From contig CM065394.1 of assembly GCA_033060915.1 (NCBI GenBank), positions 16,425,501 through 16,489,500 on the forward strand: a DNA stretch of 64,000 nucleotides, given 5' to 3'. Numbering within the stretch: position 1 is the stretch's first letter; every line of letters begins with the position of its first letter. The notes under the pieces were generated by a model, which was not told the DNA's origin, made no database searches, and saw only the letters and a list, made by a program, of their open reading frames with translations. Below, piece by piece: positions 32,118 through 44,841 of the stretch. Position numbers and translations under genes: made by a program. Source of the stretch: Euryodendron excelsum (Eukaryota; Streptophyta; Magnoliopsida; Ericales; Pentaphylacaceae).

Positions 32118-32790
32118 CACTACAAGAAATTAGCCTTTTAGCAAGGGAACCAAATTTCATGCTAAAGGTACCCTTTTAGCAGGAAAAACCATGATTCATC
32201 GCTAAAGTCTTCAAATGACAACATTTATCAACAAACGCAAAAATTCGTCGCTAATACTTGTCACAAATCTCTGGCGGGAAATCTTTTTGGCGGGATGTGT
32301 GGCGGGAGACTAAATTTGCAACGAAAAGTAATATTCCTCGCAAAATGTGATTAGAGGCAAAAATATTAGCGAGGGGACAAATAGATCATTGCAAAAAGGT
32401 TTTGAAAAATAATTTTTACAACAAAAGCATCTCCTTGCAAAAAACTTCAATAACTTTTCACAACAAAATTTGCGTTCATCGCAAATGCTAAGATTATAAA
32501 CATTTCTCAAGGCACGTTGTTTCTGACTAGATGTATAATATAAAGTCTTTAGCGAGGAACTCATAGTTTTCTTACTAAAAGAAATAATCACTTTATGTTA
32601 TAGCGACGACATGTAAATGTCCTTGTTAATGGTGACCACAAAAATAACTAGAGGTAACTCTTTTGTTCAGTGCGAAAGAATTATTAGCAAGGAGAGATAA
32701 ATTTCCTTGCTTATGGTGATCATAAGATAGTCTTTAGAAAGGAAATTATTAGTTGCTCGCTAAAAGTAGCAATCATACATGAAGGCTATT
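32118..32790 (+). repeat. Left terminus and sub-terminal repeats of the CACTA element
   Basis: Many variants of CCTTTTAGCAAGG, CCTTGCAAAA and CTCGCTAAAAG in both orientations, typical of the transposase-binding ends of this superfamily. About 33-34 kb beyond it is AT-rich, with no gene seen. Confidence 0.75.
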
Positions 32791-35700
32791 TATGCTAATC
32801 ATCATTCAAAAAAAAAAAATTTTAATTGAAAGGTAATAAGAGGTAAGGTGGACATATAGCCTATTAGTCACCAAACCCGTTCAAGTTAACCCGCAATTTA
32901 TAGTGCTTTGGGACGACGCGGTTAATAAATTATAAAAATTCAACCTAATCTCTTAAGCTGCGTACCTATCATTTATAAGTAGCTGTTACATAAATATTTG
33001 TTTATTTAAAATAATACTTATGGGTTAAATGTATGAATTTGAGCATTTAAATTGTTTTTGGGCTGGGGATTGAGAAATTAAGTTTAGACATGATTACCAA
33101 AGGGCTCACGTACCAAGCTAAGCACCTTAACCCCATGACCTTACCCTAATTGTACGAACATTATAGGAGGACTTTATATGTGTTACAGAAATAGATGTCC
33201 AACATGACTAATTTTAACAGATGATTTGCACTTACAAAATATGTATTACTCATATTGAAAATAAAAAACTAGCATATATAATGCTTCTTACACTTTGACA
33301 CGTGAAAAAACTAGTAAAATAAATGTAGTTAGTCCCTCCCCTTTTCATTTATGTAATAGTTTATATGTTATATAATGTTTTGAAAATCGGATAGGAGAGA
33401 CCAGTTGTACCATTAACTTGTCTGGAAAATGATTTGTCCAAATCCATAAAATCAAACTACTTTAAGTAACATCTTAAAAAAGAAAATAAAAAAAATTAAC
33501 TATTAAACAACCAATCCATTTGAGTTGTTCGTGGGTCAATTTAGCTAGCCAGTCAATTCAACAATTAGAATGATGGACTTTCATATGTTTTGAATGAACA
33601 AAATTTAAAATAGGATTTGATTTGGTGGCATTTGAAAAAAGCAAAAAATGAAAAACCATGAAAACCTTTAAAAAATAGTCGGATTTCAAGTGAATTGGAA
33701 ATAATAAATTCTTAATTGGTAGATAGTTACAACCTTGTCATCCCTTTCTTTTTATAAGTTTCTCTGATTAATCTAATCTAGGGAAGGGACATCGGAGTCA
33801 TCAAAATACAAGAAGAATTAAAATTCTTTCTTTTAATTCTCCTAAATTAATTCCAAACACAAAAAAGGGGATTATCTTATAAACCCTTTCCTTTTCCATT
33901 TTGAAATCCAATTTACACAAGGACATGGTTCTGAACAGTGAAATCCAATTTCCCAAATATGATTTTGTCATGATATATGCCCGCCAATGCAAAATTAATC
34001 CAAGTTAAATGGCGTGGTTTTGGTCCTTCAATTTTATTTCGCACCCAGATTTCCCCTTTTCATTCCAATTGCCCTAATTTTGGCCCTCTCTCCTCACAGT
34101 GATCATCTCTTATTCTCTCTCTTTATCTCGCTCTCTCTCTCTCTCTTTCTGCTGGTCTCTCACACTCTCTCTCTCATCCACCACCAGAGAAGTCCAACGG
34201 TTGGTCTGCCCACTGTCGAGAAGGATACGGTATGCTCTCTCTTGCTCTATGATCCCTCCTTCACTCATTGTCTCCCTACCGCTCGCTCTCCCCCCAGCTA
34301 CATAGTTCGCTACCACCGTCCCTCTCTCTCTTCGAGCATTATATTGCTATATCTTATCTCTCTCTACTGTAAGTGCATCACTCTACTGGTGGAGGGGAGG
34401 GTTCTAGTGGTGGTGGAGGCTAGACGGGAGGAAGGGTTCTAATGTAGGGGAAGGTGCTGATGGTGGTGGTGGAGGTCAGTAGAGGGGTGGGAGGTCGATT
34501 TTTCTTAGTTGAAATCGTTTTTCTCTGGTGAATTTGTTTTGGAGAAAACTGTTTCACGGTATAAAAGAACTTGGACTCCAAACACCATGATTGGGTCTGT
34601 TACAACTTTTGTTTTTAGGGCAATAATGGTGATGAAGGTGTTAGTGCTCTTGAACAAGAATCCTTCATTCAGAACTCCTCTGTGTTTCATCCAAAATTTT
34701 GTTTGTCGGATTCGAATCAATTCTCATTCGTCTAGTTGTTATGAAGCAACAAGAAAATACTTTAAGATTTTTATCTATGGCTCTCTGAGTTGAATTGAAT
34801 AGAGGATTAGTTCCAACAAATTTGATGGCTCATTTGGATGATTAAATTCAATTTGGGTTTTATCCTCATCAAAATCTTCAGTTTTAGTTACAAGGTCTTA
34901 AAAATTTAGGGTTTATTTTACAGCATATTATTGTCTTATTTTACATGCAAGGTTGAATATTTCGTATGGGTGTATATACAATCTATACATATATTCATGT
35001 ATATACATATCCATAATTGCATGCTTGCATGTATATATGTTCCTAATGCAAATTTCATGTTCAGGGAAGATTTTGACCCTATTTTATTTTATTTTTTTAA
35101 TATTCTTTTGTAAACTTTTTCTGTAAACTTTTTCCTATCTTAAAAGCTAATTTTGATGGGCACTAGATATATACGAAAATTAGGCTTGATGTCCATCCTT
35201 TGTTCAACTAATTTTTTTTCTAAAAAATTATTACATAACATGTTTGTCATGCCTTTCTTTTCAAAATGATGCTCTCAATGGTTTTTACATTTTGTCTTGT
35301 ATTTTTGTTAGTTTTTTCGTTCAAACATTTGTATTTGGTCTCTATGGTTGTCTTTGGTTCATCTTTGTCAATTTGCTTTTGTTATCCCTTCACTTTGAAC
35401 ATGTCATGCAATATTTGAAAGCCATATTTGTAAATGGAGTTACTTGTGCTGATTAGTTTGGTTAACACTCTGACCAAGTTTTGGGAAATAGGATTTGTCT
35501 CCTAAGAAATATGCATACAGTATTCTCCTTCAATATTTTTACACAATATCTTCTTGTTTTGCTAATTTCTTGGGTTTTATTATTGTTGATTGCAGAGCAA
35601 GAAGCTTGTGACTATACTTTTTGGTGCAGCCCCTTGGAGGCATGATGTTGAAGCACTGTAGGCTGCTATGGATTCAATAGTAAATGTCGGGCTTTAACTC

Positions 35701-38700
35701 CACCCAAGAGATACTAAACTAAGAGGTATGTGTTTCTACCTTGAGATCCAACCTACACCAAACAGATACTAAAATAAGAGCCATGTGTTCCTACCTTGAG
35801 ATCCAACCCTGGAACACCCATCTTCACATGCTCTGGGCCTTCCATGTGCCAAAGCTGGTGGTCTCAGCTTTGTTGTGACTAACATTGAATTGAAATCTAA
35901 CTTGATGGTATGTTTATATTATTAGTAAGTAATAAACATGTAGGGTTTGTTACTAGATTTAGGTATTAACGCATTTTTTGTTCTATAGAAGCTTCTTGGC
36001 AATGAAGGCTACTCTTTTGGAGAATTTTGTGATTGACATGTTGTACTTGAATTCTTTTGGCAAGTTACAAATGATAATCATTTAGAGAGGACTTACCATA
36101 TTTTTTTGAACACAATTTACCCTGTTTTGTTAGAAACATTATTAAAGGTATTTCAGACATTGTTATTTCTCGTTTCATTTTTCAAAATATGTTTCTTGAT
36201 AGTAATTACTTTTTTTAATACGATAGTTGTATTTGAATTTAATGAAATACTAATGAACCGGTGATGGATTGTTGTAATTCTTCGTCCTGCGTACATTATG
36301 TGGTTATGTTCCCTTTTTGTTTCTTTTCTTTCGCTTGTGTTGGTAGCTTATTTTTTGAAAGCTTTTTTATCCTTCTTGCTTTATAACAATCATGTTCCAT
36401 GAGTGCCAACAAGTGAGTACTGGAAGCATTTGATGGATGACAAATCACTCTTAAGTTAAATGCTCATCATCAATATACCTCAAGTTTATGTAATGATATG
36501 AAGTGAAGATCACCTATTAAAAAATTCGTAACATAGATTATGAAAATACTTTTATATGTACCAGGCAGTTTGATTATATATCAGCCCTACAATTTTAACA
36601 TGTCTTAATTAAATCTTGTCTTTTGTCATAATTCATAACCTCTAACTACTTGTCCTAATAAAGGAAAGAGAGAAGTTCAAAAGTAGAGGAGTCATTCCCA
36701 TTCAAATTGAAGTTTATGCATCATATCTCTTCTTCTCTTTTTGCCTCCGTTTATGTTATTATTTGCCACTTTAAACTGCCTAGATTTTCTCGTCCCTATG
36801 AAAATGCCATAGTTCACTAGACTTGAAACCAATCCTTGTGAAGATTCATTCTACTCTTATAAACAAGTTAATTGGGTTTATTACTTGAAAATTCATACTT
36901 CTTCATCGATTCAAAACCAGTACACCTCTTTCTTTATATGGCAGGATTTATTAAATGGTGATATTTACTTGACCATTTTAATAATTAATTCATTGCTTTA
37001 TATCTCTGAGTGGGTCAACTTGGACAGATGGTAGAAAATATTTCAATACAACTATACAAGCACAAGTCCCTACTCTAGCAATGGAAGAGGTAATGAAGTC
37101 TCATATTTTCCTTTCTAATTTGATGAGCTTTTTGCTTTTAGTCTGATTATATCATACCTAAATCACAGTTAATTAATTAGTATACGTGAGTTTGTGACAT
37201 CTTCCATAAGTATACACTTGTGGCAGTATTAGATGCAGCTATATTGGCTCCCTAAAGTGTATGCTGACAAAGGAGATCTTAAAGAAGAAACAGTGCAAGA
37301 CAACCATAGAGGAAGGAGGGGAGCCAAAAAAAAAAAGAAGGGAAATTTAAAGGTAAGCTTACTCAACCATTCTAGAGAATAGTTGCTGCTGTTATATGGC
37401 TTGAAATTTCATCACTGTTGATTCTTGCTATTTCGTTACCTCTACCAAGTTACTCCATGATCCTAGTCAAGTTGGCTATAATTTGGTCAGTTCTTGCTAT
37501 TTCATCACTGTTGTGATGTTTTTGCCTTTTTTTGTTTGGCCTATGTAGTAAATTTTTCAAAGTTGTCTTCAATTAGTTTTGGAACTCTTGTTTTAGGTGC
37601 TACGCTTCTTAGATTAAGCCAAAAAAGGCTAAGAGTGGAATTCTTGCTAAGGGCTACGAGAAAAAGGTCACATGCCTTAGTTTCTATTGCAAATTTGAAA
37701 TATGGCTTCATTGTAACTTCCCAGTGCTGGTGTCAGTGTGAGATTTCTTTACTTCAAGTTTGGGACAATGTACAATTATTGTCTCTAGACTCTCTAGTCT
37801 CTACCTTGTTGACCATTTTAATCAAAGATATATGTATTTTAATGATTAGTATTTTAATGACTAGAGACTCTCTAGCCTCTAGTATCCAACTTCTCAAAAC
37901 AAAGTGCAAACTTCTGAACTCTGGGATTTTAGATATTTGTCATAAATTCCATTATACTAAAAAATTATATTTGGATAATTTCAACTTAAGATATTCAGTT
38001 ACTTTATTGTATTTGACATGCCCTGACTACTTTTTTGCTAAAAGGATTTTTGGGGTAGAGTTTAGCTTTTGTACAAAAATTTCATGGATGATATACTTTC
38101 CCCTGTAACTCCTGCTATTTTCTTTTCCTTGGGCCTAAAAAAAAATGTTATAGTACAGTGTAACATAAATCACAGAAAGTTAGGTTGCAATTACAGTTAA
38201 TTCTTAGTGATGTTGAAAGCTTATTGTAAAACACGATTGAACAATTGTTCTTTATCATGGTAATAGTTATATGTTCAATTATTTATGTCATTAATTTTTT
38301 TACTAAAATATGCCATTGAACATAAAAAGTTTATTTATAATTTGACTCGTTTGAGAACCATCATCATTCAATGTTTCTCATTAACTCCAAATTCCAAAGC
38401 TATTAAAAGTTACAATTGATATGATTTATGATTTTGGTCAAATATAATTTGCGTGATGTTTTTACATCTGATATAATGCATTTTTGTTTGTTTGGGAAAT
38501 TGCTAGGAAAACTCTTAGGGCCAGGTTGCTTAGGAAAGGTTTCCTTCAGGTTGGTTAGGTTTTTCTAGCTCGTAGAGGCTTTTATGGTAAACCTTCTTCT
38601 CCTTGAGTAAAATTGTTAGTGTGCGTGCTGTTTCTAGAAGCATCCTTTGTTGAAATTTTGATGTACTTTAGTTGGAATTTAAGTTTGAGTCTTCGGTAAA

Positions 38701-39276
38701 AATTGGACCTTTTGAAGCTCAAAATTTTCACCTATTTGTGTTTCTTTTGTGTTCCAACATGGAATAGGATTGATTTAGTGTACTGAGGCTTATTTAATAT
38801 AAAAACATATAAAGAATGAATGAGGAAAAATATGCTTCCTTGACTTAGCAGGATTTAAAGTATTTTACGGGGCATAAGGTTTAAGCTCTATGCTGGTATT
38901 AAGACTTCAAGTCTTATTAAGAACTTTTGCATTAAACATCACATCATATGCTGAACAAGTTTGGTTTTAACATGTCAATTGTTAGTGATGCTGAAGCTAG
39001 TATCAAAATAAAATGCATTTCTATATCCTGGTTTGATAAAGCTCACATCTTGATGAAATTCTACGGTACCTTCTCCTTTTTAAGCTTGTATGTATTTTGT
39101 TCCATACTTCTTGAGAATCAGAGCACCTTAACTTTTATGAATGAGACATAATAATATGCTAATGCTCAATTTAACATGAAAATTCAATGCAGCTAGGTTC
39201 ATTTATGTATTTCTGCCTATAATGAAAAGAATTTTCTATTTTATTGTGCTTGTCTAATTCCTTTTTTCTATTTCAG
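32791..39276 (+). other. CACTA interior, AT-rich with possible decayed exons
   Basis: Contains a (CT)n microsatellite with short interruptions at about 34100-34185, followed by a GGTGGTGG-rich stretch near 34390-34480. Several exon-like pieces with GT/AG borders exist but are unrecognised, for example 37230-37352 (Lys-rich, ends before GTAAGC) and about 35596-35725 (SKKLVTILFGAAPWRHDVEA, with later stops). The 204-codon frame at 37494-38108 has no domain and skewed composition. No transposase motif was found. Confidence 0.4.
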
Positions 39277-39336
39277 ATTAACTACTCTATTCAGTCACAC
39301 ATTCAAATGAATGAATATAGGGATCGTGTAATATTG
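39277..39336 (+). pseudogene. Captured exon of a SEC14/CRAL-TRIO-type lipid-transfer gene (first)
   Basis: After TTTCAG, twenty open codons read INYSIQSHIQMNEYRDRVIL, followed by the donor GTGAGT. This matches the conserved plant SEC14-like segment written YYVQSHIQ(M/I)NEYRDRV in the lipid-binding CRAL-TRIO fold. The phase is 0 at both ends. No other exons of the gene were found nearby with confidence; about 39030-39063 (FDKAH) may be a worn upstream one. It is a gene fragment inside the transposon, not a full gene. Confidence 0.75.
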
Positions 39337-39425
39337 GTGAGTATGGTCTCTGCAGATTTGAAATTGGTTAACCATATATCTTCGTTATTGCTTCTTTTGT
39401 AACCTAACTAATTGTTTGGTTGTAG

Positions 39426-39521
39426 CCGTCTGCAACGAAGAAGTTTAGACGGCATATTAATACATGTGTGAAGGTTCTAGATATGACTGGTCTAAAGATT
39501 TCAGCACTAAACCAAATCAAG
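39426..39521 (+). pseudogene. Captured exon of a SEC14/CRAL-TRIO-type lipid-transfer gene (second)
   Basis: After TTGTAG, 32 open codons begin PSATKKFRRHINT and end VKVLDMTGLKISALNQIK, then the donor GTATCC. It follows directly on the first exon in SEC14-like proteins, and the 89-bp intron between them (39337-39425) has GT and AG borders. The next expected segment (about LLTVISTIDDLNYPEK) was not found downstream, so the capture ends here. In intact relatives the protein moves phosphatidylinositol or similar lipids between membranes. Confidence 0.82.
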
Positions 39522-39823
39522 GTATCCCTTCGTATTGCATGTTACTTCTTATGCATATAACCATGAAGTGATTTATCATTTGTCTCAGAAAATTTCCCTG
39601 ATCAACTCTCTTGGTGCTCGTTATATTTTCACACTTCTAAGAAAAGTACATGTGTTTTTTCAAATGTTTATTAGAGTTCTCTAGAGACCTGACATTCAAC
39701 TTATAATAGATTCTCCCACCAATGTTGTGATTTCATATACCACTTAACTGGTGGGGGTAAAATCAATATTTCATAGATACAAACTTTTTCTCCCAACTTT
39801 TGCCTTGGCATCAAAAAATTCAG

Positions 39824-39919
39824 ATGTCAACTCGCTCACAACTTAAGAAAGATGTTGAACTGGGTAGAGAAGATGCTACAGAGGCTCATAAGAGTCAAGA
39901 AGAGGCTCAAAGGAACTAA
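39824..39919 (+). other. Exon-like open segment of unknown origin in the CACTA element
   Basis: After CAG, a frame opens MSTRSQLKKDVELGRED and continues Glu/Lys/Gln-rich (EAHKSQEEAQRN) to a stop at 39917. The charged composition resembles the coiled-coil tail of some plant transposon proteins, but no firm match can be made. Confidence 0.3.
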
Positions 39920-40839
39920 AGGACGCAGGAAATCAAGTAGGTTGCTGAATTTCCAGCTCTGTAGGCCGTTATGACACTCTTTCGTAAAACAGCCACATCT
40001 CTCTCCACGGTAAAGAAAATCATGCTTCGTTTTTTTTGTTAGAAAATAAACTCATAGATCTTTCCAACCATATAAAATTTTCTTGCTAATTAACTTCTAG
40101 TATATTCAGATTTTAATATAAAGTGGGCTAAAAAATAGGGTCTGCATTGTATTTTGACAAGCTAGACACCCCTCTTTTTGAACAATTTGACTTGTTCCCT
40201 AACACTGGAGGTTGTTATCAACATGCAATCAAACTGATAAATGCTATGCTTATGATTATTCCCTATTTGGTTCCTCATTTGATTTTATGCTTATGACTTC
40301 TTCCTTGTTCTCTTTGCTCCTATAATTTGTTTTTTTTCGTTAATGATATCAGTGAAGTGTTCTCTCTTTCAAAGTTTATCTATATTTTGTTTCGGTAACA
40401 GACCTTCTAGTTTGTTAGTTTGCCATTACTCCTAATTTTGTTCTAAGTCTTATATCTTGTCTTATGCATGTGCAGATTGTTGATTGAGGTACTACACATT
40501 TTGCAGGATAGAGATTGATAAAGTATTAGATGATAGAGAAATTTAATTCTAAATTTGTTTGTGCTTTTACATAATGGATTATTATTGTTACAATTTTGTG
40601 CTTCTTGGATGAGAGAAGCTCACATTTGAATCTTTTTTGGGGTATGCATTTACTTCCTTATTATAATTTTGTGGATTTGAACTTTAGATGTTGGAATTAT
40701 TTATAAACTTTACAAGTGTTTTTATTATATTCTTTAGAACTTCTTTATAATTTTTTTTAATAGATGTATGTTTGGAAATATAGTATGGTTGTGAATGCAC
40801 AATAAGAGAAACTTAAAAGAGTAAATAGTAGCAGTAGCT
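39920..40839 (+). other. CACTA interior without recognisable gene
   Basis: AT-rich with poly-T runs. It includes a possible short tail after the segment above. Nothing else was seen. Confidence 0.5.
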
Positions 40840-41618
40840 ACTTTTAGCAAAAAAATAAACCATTATTGCAAGTTAGATATAGCAAGGAAAAATTCTATTA
40901 GCAATGAAACAACTATGCCACAAATATGCATGGTGGTTTTATCGTATGTCTTTTAACAAGGAGAAAATTCATCCCTAAAATTAATATTTAGCAATAAAAA
41001 ATTATTCACTAAATTTTTAATATTCTTTTGCGATGACATGCTAGCAGCCAAAACTCATGGTCGCTAAACGTCTAATATTATTTTGCGACGACAAGCTAGC
41101 AACTAGAACACATCGTTGCTAAATGTCTAATATTCTTTTGTGACAATTTGCTAGCAACCATAACCCATCATCGTCAAATATATAATATTCTTTTACGACG
41201 ACAAGCTTGCTGCTAAAGTTCGTCTTGAATAATTTTCATAATAGACTTTTAGTGAGGAAATAAAGACATTTAGCATCAAAACTTATGCGAGGAATGAATT
41301 GCGTCGCAAAATAAAAAAGTTCTGGTGTCAAACCAATTTTGTTACTAAAAATGTATTATTGGCAAGGAATCGTATGTTCATCACAAAATAGAATCCAAGA
41401 CGATCCTTTAACAACGAGCTGGCGACGAGTAACATTTCCTTACAAAAAAATTTTAGCAACGAATATGCGACTTTTAGTGATGAATTGTTTCCTCGCTAAA
41501 AGAATTTAAATCCTTCATGGGACAAGAAACATTTCCTTGCAAACAATTCATTGACGAAAAATATGCTTCCTTGATGAATTGTTTCCTCGCTAAAAGACTA
41601 CCTGATAATAGCTTGTAG
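40840..41618 (-). repeat. Right sub-terminal repeats of the CACTA element
   Basis: Repeated words such as TTTTGCGACGACA(A/T)GCTAGC (near 41028, 41083, 41138 and 41192), CAAGGAAT and TCCTCGCTAAAAG (twice near 41490 and 41590). Four tandem units of about 55 bp lie between 41010 and 41230. Confidence 0.75.
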
Positions 41619-44600
41619 ATTGACACACCTAGAAGTCAAATCTATCTCATTCCATGATCTCGATTTTTTTTTTTTAATGGAATTCTAACCCTATCTCTCT
41701 AATGATGGAGACATTGAAACATAAAGATACGGCGACTTTAACACACGAGTAGGTAGCCTTCCTCTCTTGTCATATAACAATAGTAGCTGCACTCAAACTC
41801 ACTGGTAGCCCTTTTCATAAGTGATTGGAGAGGGAATCGACAAAAGGTCAATCTAGGTGTGTGATAATTCGTAAATTTTTAAAAATGGCAAAACCAGCTA
41901 AAAAAGATCATAAAGGCAGATTCCAAATTCTAAGAAGTCTTGATAAGTGTGTGTTAAGTTGAATATGAATCATCAAAATCATTGACTCATATTTGTGCAA
42001 GTGATCATGCACACAAGATTTAATCTCAAAGAAGCATGCACATCAATTTGTTCATAATTGAATATTTGCCCCAGTGATTGTTCACGTGTAGGACAAACAC
42101 TATAAAAATCTTTTTGATTTTTCTAATTTTTTTCAAAAATTCAATCATCCCAGGCTTGCCAAAGTGCGCTAATCTTCCTTTTGAGGGTGCAACTACTTGC
42201 TGCTTTGTCAAAACATCCTTTGGAGGTCACTCCTTGGATTTCAACGAGCTGCATGATTGATTCTCATATCTCACCCCTTTGTATTTTCCTTTTCTCTGCA
42301 CTTCTTATTCCTCTCTCCTCTCTTTTCGGAGTTAGAGATTGTCTCTGCTGAATGTGGTGCTTATGCTATCCCATCCTCCAAATCAGGGTAAAACATTTCG
42401 AATGGAAAGTTCCTGATAAAAAAACGTCATTCACGAAGTGCCATGAAACTTTGGATCCTTTACATTAAGATGATGTTATTTTCATGCTCAAATTCGAATT
42501 GAAAATTAAAAGACGATTTTGAAGGAAATCCTTTTTTTTGCAATAAACCCCTCAGACTGGTTTTGAAATCATGCTGGCATTCTTCACACTCCATTTTCCA
42601 TGTGTGTCATTTGATTGTATGGGAATGGCTTTAGGAGTTTAAGGTTTGGTAGAGTGGCAACATGGTGTCAGGGTTATGGCTTTGTATAAATTATGAATTG
42701 GGCGGGGTGCTGGAGGGATTCTATCGGTTTGACTATGCTATTGGACCTGAAAAAAAGAAAAACAAAATGCAGTTAGCTTATAAAGTTGAAGATTTTATGC
42801 AATGCATGTCCTATGGAAGTCCCTTTTTTAAGGGAATCTAGGCATGATGTTGAGTCCATTTTGAAGGTGGGGTTTTGCCCCTGTGTGCAATACAATACCT
42901 CTTCGGCATGGGCCGGTTAATACTTCTTTGTTTAGGCAATCCCGCTTCCATGGATGGAGAAAGATTTGGGCCTATCTTGAGATATGGTCCTATGCAAGCC
43001 ATGAATCCTTAGGGTTGGAGAAACCCTTAGGGGTTTAGGTAGGTTTGATTAGCATGAGATTGGATCATCCATTTCTCTCTACGGTTGATGGAATGCATGA
43101 GAATGCAATAACTTGAGTTTCTTATAACTCTTGTCCTGGGATGGATATTAACCCATGAGCCTAATAGTAAATACATTGGCAGCATAATGGCAATGAATAG
43201 ACAGTTTAGAAGACCCCCTTTTTGTTCTTGCTTCATCCTTTGGTTTTCTTGACCGTTGTAGGCAAGGGAGAAGACAAGAGAACATAAAAAGAAAAAGAAA
43301 AAAAAGGAGAAGTTAGTGCCTTTGGATTGATAATTTTTATGCAACGTATGCCTTAAGGGTGCACCTACTTTGATAAGGGGACTAAGCATGATATGTTGGC
43401 TCACTTTTGGAGATAGAGGGTTGCCCTTGTATGTAATACTATACCTGTGTGAGCATGTTCATTCATTCATTCATTTGATAAAAAGAGGAAGAACAGTTTT
43501 ATTGCATTTGATTCTCTTTTTTTTTTTTTTTTTTTTTGTACATGGAATTGAAAGTACATTTGAAAGGAAAGGGGAACATTTTCCTTGGGACTTTCGCCTA
43601 CTCTATTTTTACATTTGAAATCATAAACTATTCTTAGGTCTTCGGATTCACCTTCTTTGATGGAGGTCGGTATGAGACATTGATTTTAGATTGCCCTTGT
43701 CTTCTTGGAGGCCCTATCTCTATGAGCGAAGAGGGATTGGGGCCTTTCTTTATGAGATGATTTTGATGCATGTCATGAATCCTTAGGGTCACTTGGTACC
43801 TTTAGGAGTTTTGGTTGGCTTGATTTGAGTGAGAAGGGCTTTGGGCCATTCTTTGGGGGTTAATGAGATGTATAGAGATGCAATAACTTGAGTTACTTTG
43901 AAAACTCTAGTCTTGAGATGAATACGGATGCATGAGCAGCTATGATGCAAAAAGATGCATAAATAATATAATGACAAGAATCAAGTAACATAACAGCATG
44001 AACTGAACAAAATGTAAGGGAAAGTAAAGCAGTCGCCCTTTCCTCCTTGGTTTTGAAATTGATATGCGTGTCTTAAAACCGGTAGAGATTCGACTATGCA
44101 TAGGGTGCTACATGAGCATGAGGTTAGGGGTTTACTAACGCTTTCTAAAAAGCTCGATTCTCAAACCTTCAAACCTCCAGCGTCCACCCCCGAAAGGGTG
44201 AACTCCATCTTTGGTTGGTGGTTCGAGCGGGGGAATTATTAAGAGACCGTAGGCTGAGAAACTGATACAGCATCTGGCCACAGTCAATATATTGTTCTCC
44301 TTTTATCTAGAAGGGTAGTGACTAGGTAATTATGCATAGATGTAAATGCAAGTGAGCGCACCAAGTGTGTGTAAAATTTTTAAAAATGAAGGAAAGGACC
44401 CAACAATACACATCTCATCTTGTTCATTCATCACATACATGGTAGTTAATATGACATAAAAATGAAATGTGAACAAAGGTCCACTTATAAAAGAAAATGT
44501 AAAGAGTTAGTAACTTTTCAAAAAACTCAATGCAAAATAAAACGAATGATCAATGCAAGAACATGAATATGGAAATCAATACAAGAGCATGCAAATGGAT

Positions 44601-44841
44601 GTCGACGCAAGAGCATGAATGTAAGCAATGAATGCAAGTGATGACACTTGTTTGAAAATTTCTTTTGAAAATAATGTTTGATTCTGCAAACTTAAAATGT
44701 TGAAAAGCTTTTTGGAAACTTAGAAATTTTTGAAAAGTGGATGAAACTAGACTAAGTAACCGGAGGTTCTAGGTGAGTAAAGGGTGATGAGACATGAAAA
44801 TGGCCTAACTCTCTTAAGTATTCCCCAATGGAGTTGTCAAC
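41619..44841 (-). other. LARD internal region, 5' side, no coding domain
   Basis: No gag motif was recognised. Two imperfect tandem modules are visible. TTTTATGCAAYGYATGYC starts near 42794 and 43338, and the phrases 'CATGAATCCTTAGGGT' and 'TGCAATAACTTGAGTT' occur near 42999/43777 and 43104/43879. Open frames such as 43027-43404 are not conserved between the modules and are probably chance. This would be the long leader between primer site and gag. Confidence 0.55.
44830..44839 (-). other. Primer-binding site of the LARD (Arg tRNA type)
   Basis: On the minus strand, two bases after the LTR end, TGACAACTCC is followed by ATTGGGGAA. It differs from TGGCGACTCC, the complement of plant Arg-tRNA 3' ends, by two G-to-A changes. 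This type of primer site is characteristic of Ogre-like elements. Confidence 0.7.

Larger units (their letters stand above)
32118..41618 (+). mobile_element. CACTA-type DNA transposon carrying SEC14 gene exons
   Basis: The left end CACTACAAGAAATTAGCC is the classic CACTA/En-Spm terminus. Both flanks (32118-32790 and 40840-41618) are filled with degenerate sub-terminal words such as TCGCTAAAAG, CCTCGCAAAA and GCGACGA in opposite orientation. The right end is worn: GCTAAAAG, then CTTGTAG without the final TG, so the exact end (about 41618) and the 3-bp duplication are uncertain; TAG precedes the left end. No transposase domain was recognised in the 8 kb between the ends, so it is probably non-autonomous. 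It contains two spliceable exons of a lipid-transfer gene (39277-39521), so it has captured host sequence. It is inserted into the LARD interior. Confidence 0.72.

Noticed and set aside
34014..34442. 142-codon open frame
   Set aside because: Made largely by a CT microsatellite (Ser-Leu repeats), mirrored by a frame on the other strand.
37494..38108. 204-codon open frame as a gene
   Set aside because: AT-rich, skewed Leu/Ser/Phe composition, no motif, and it lies within a transposon interior with intron-like sequence.
43027..43404. 125-codon frame as LARD gag
   Set aside because: No gag motif, poly-Phe from an A-run, and not kept in the duplicate module.
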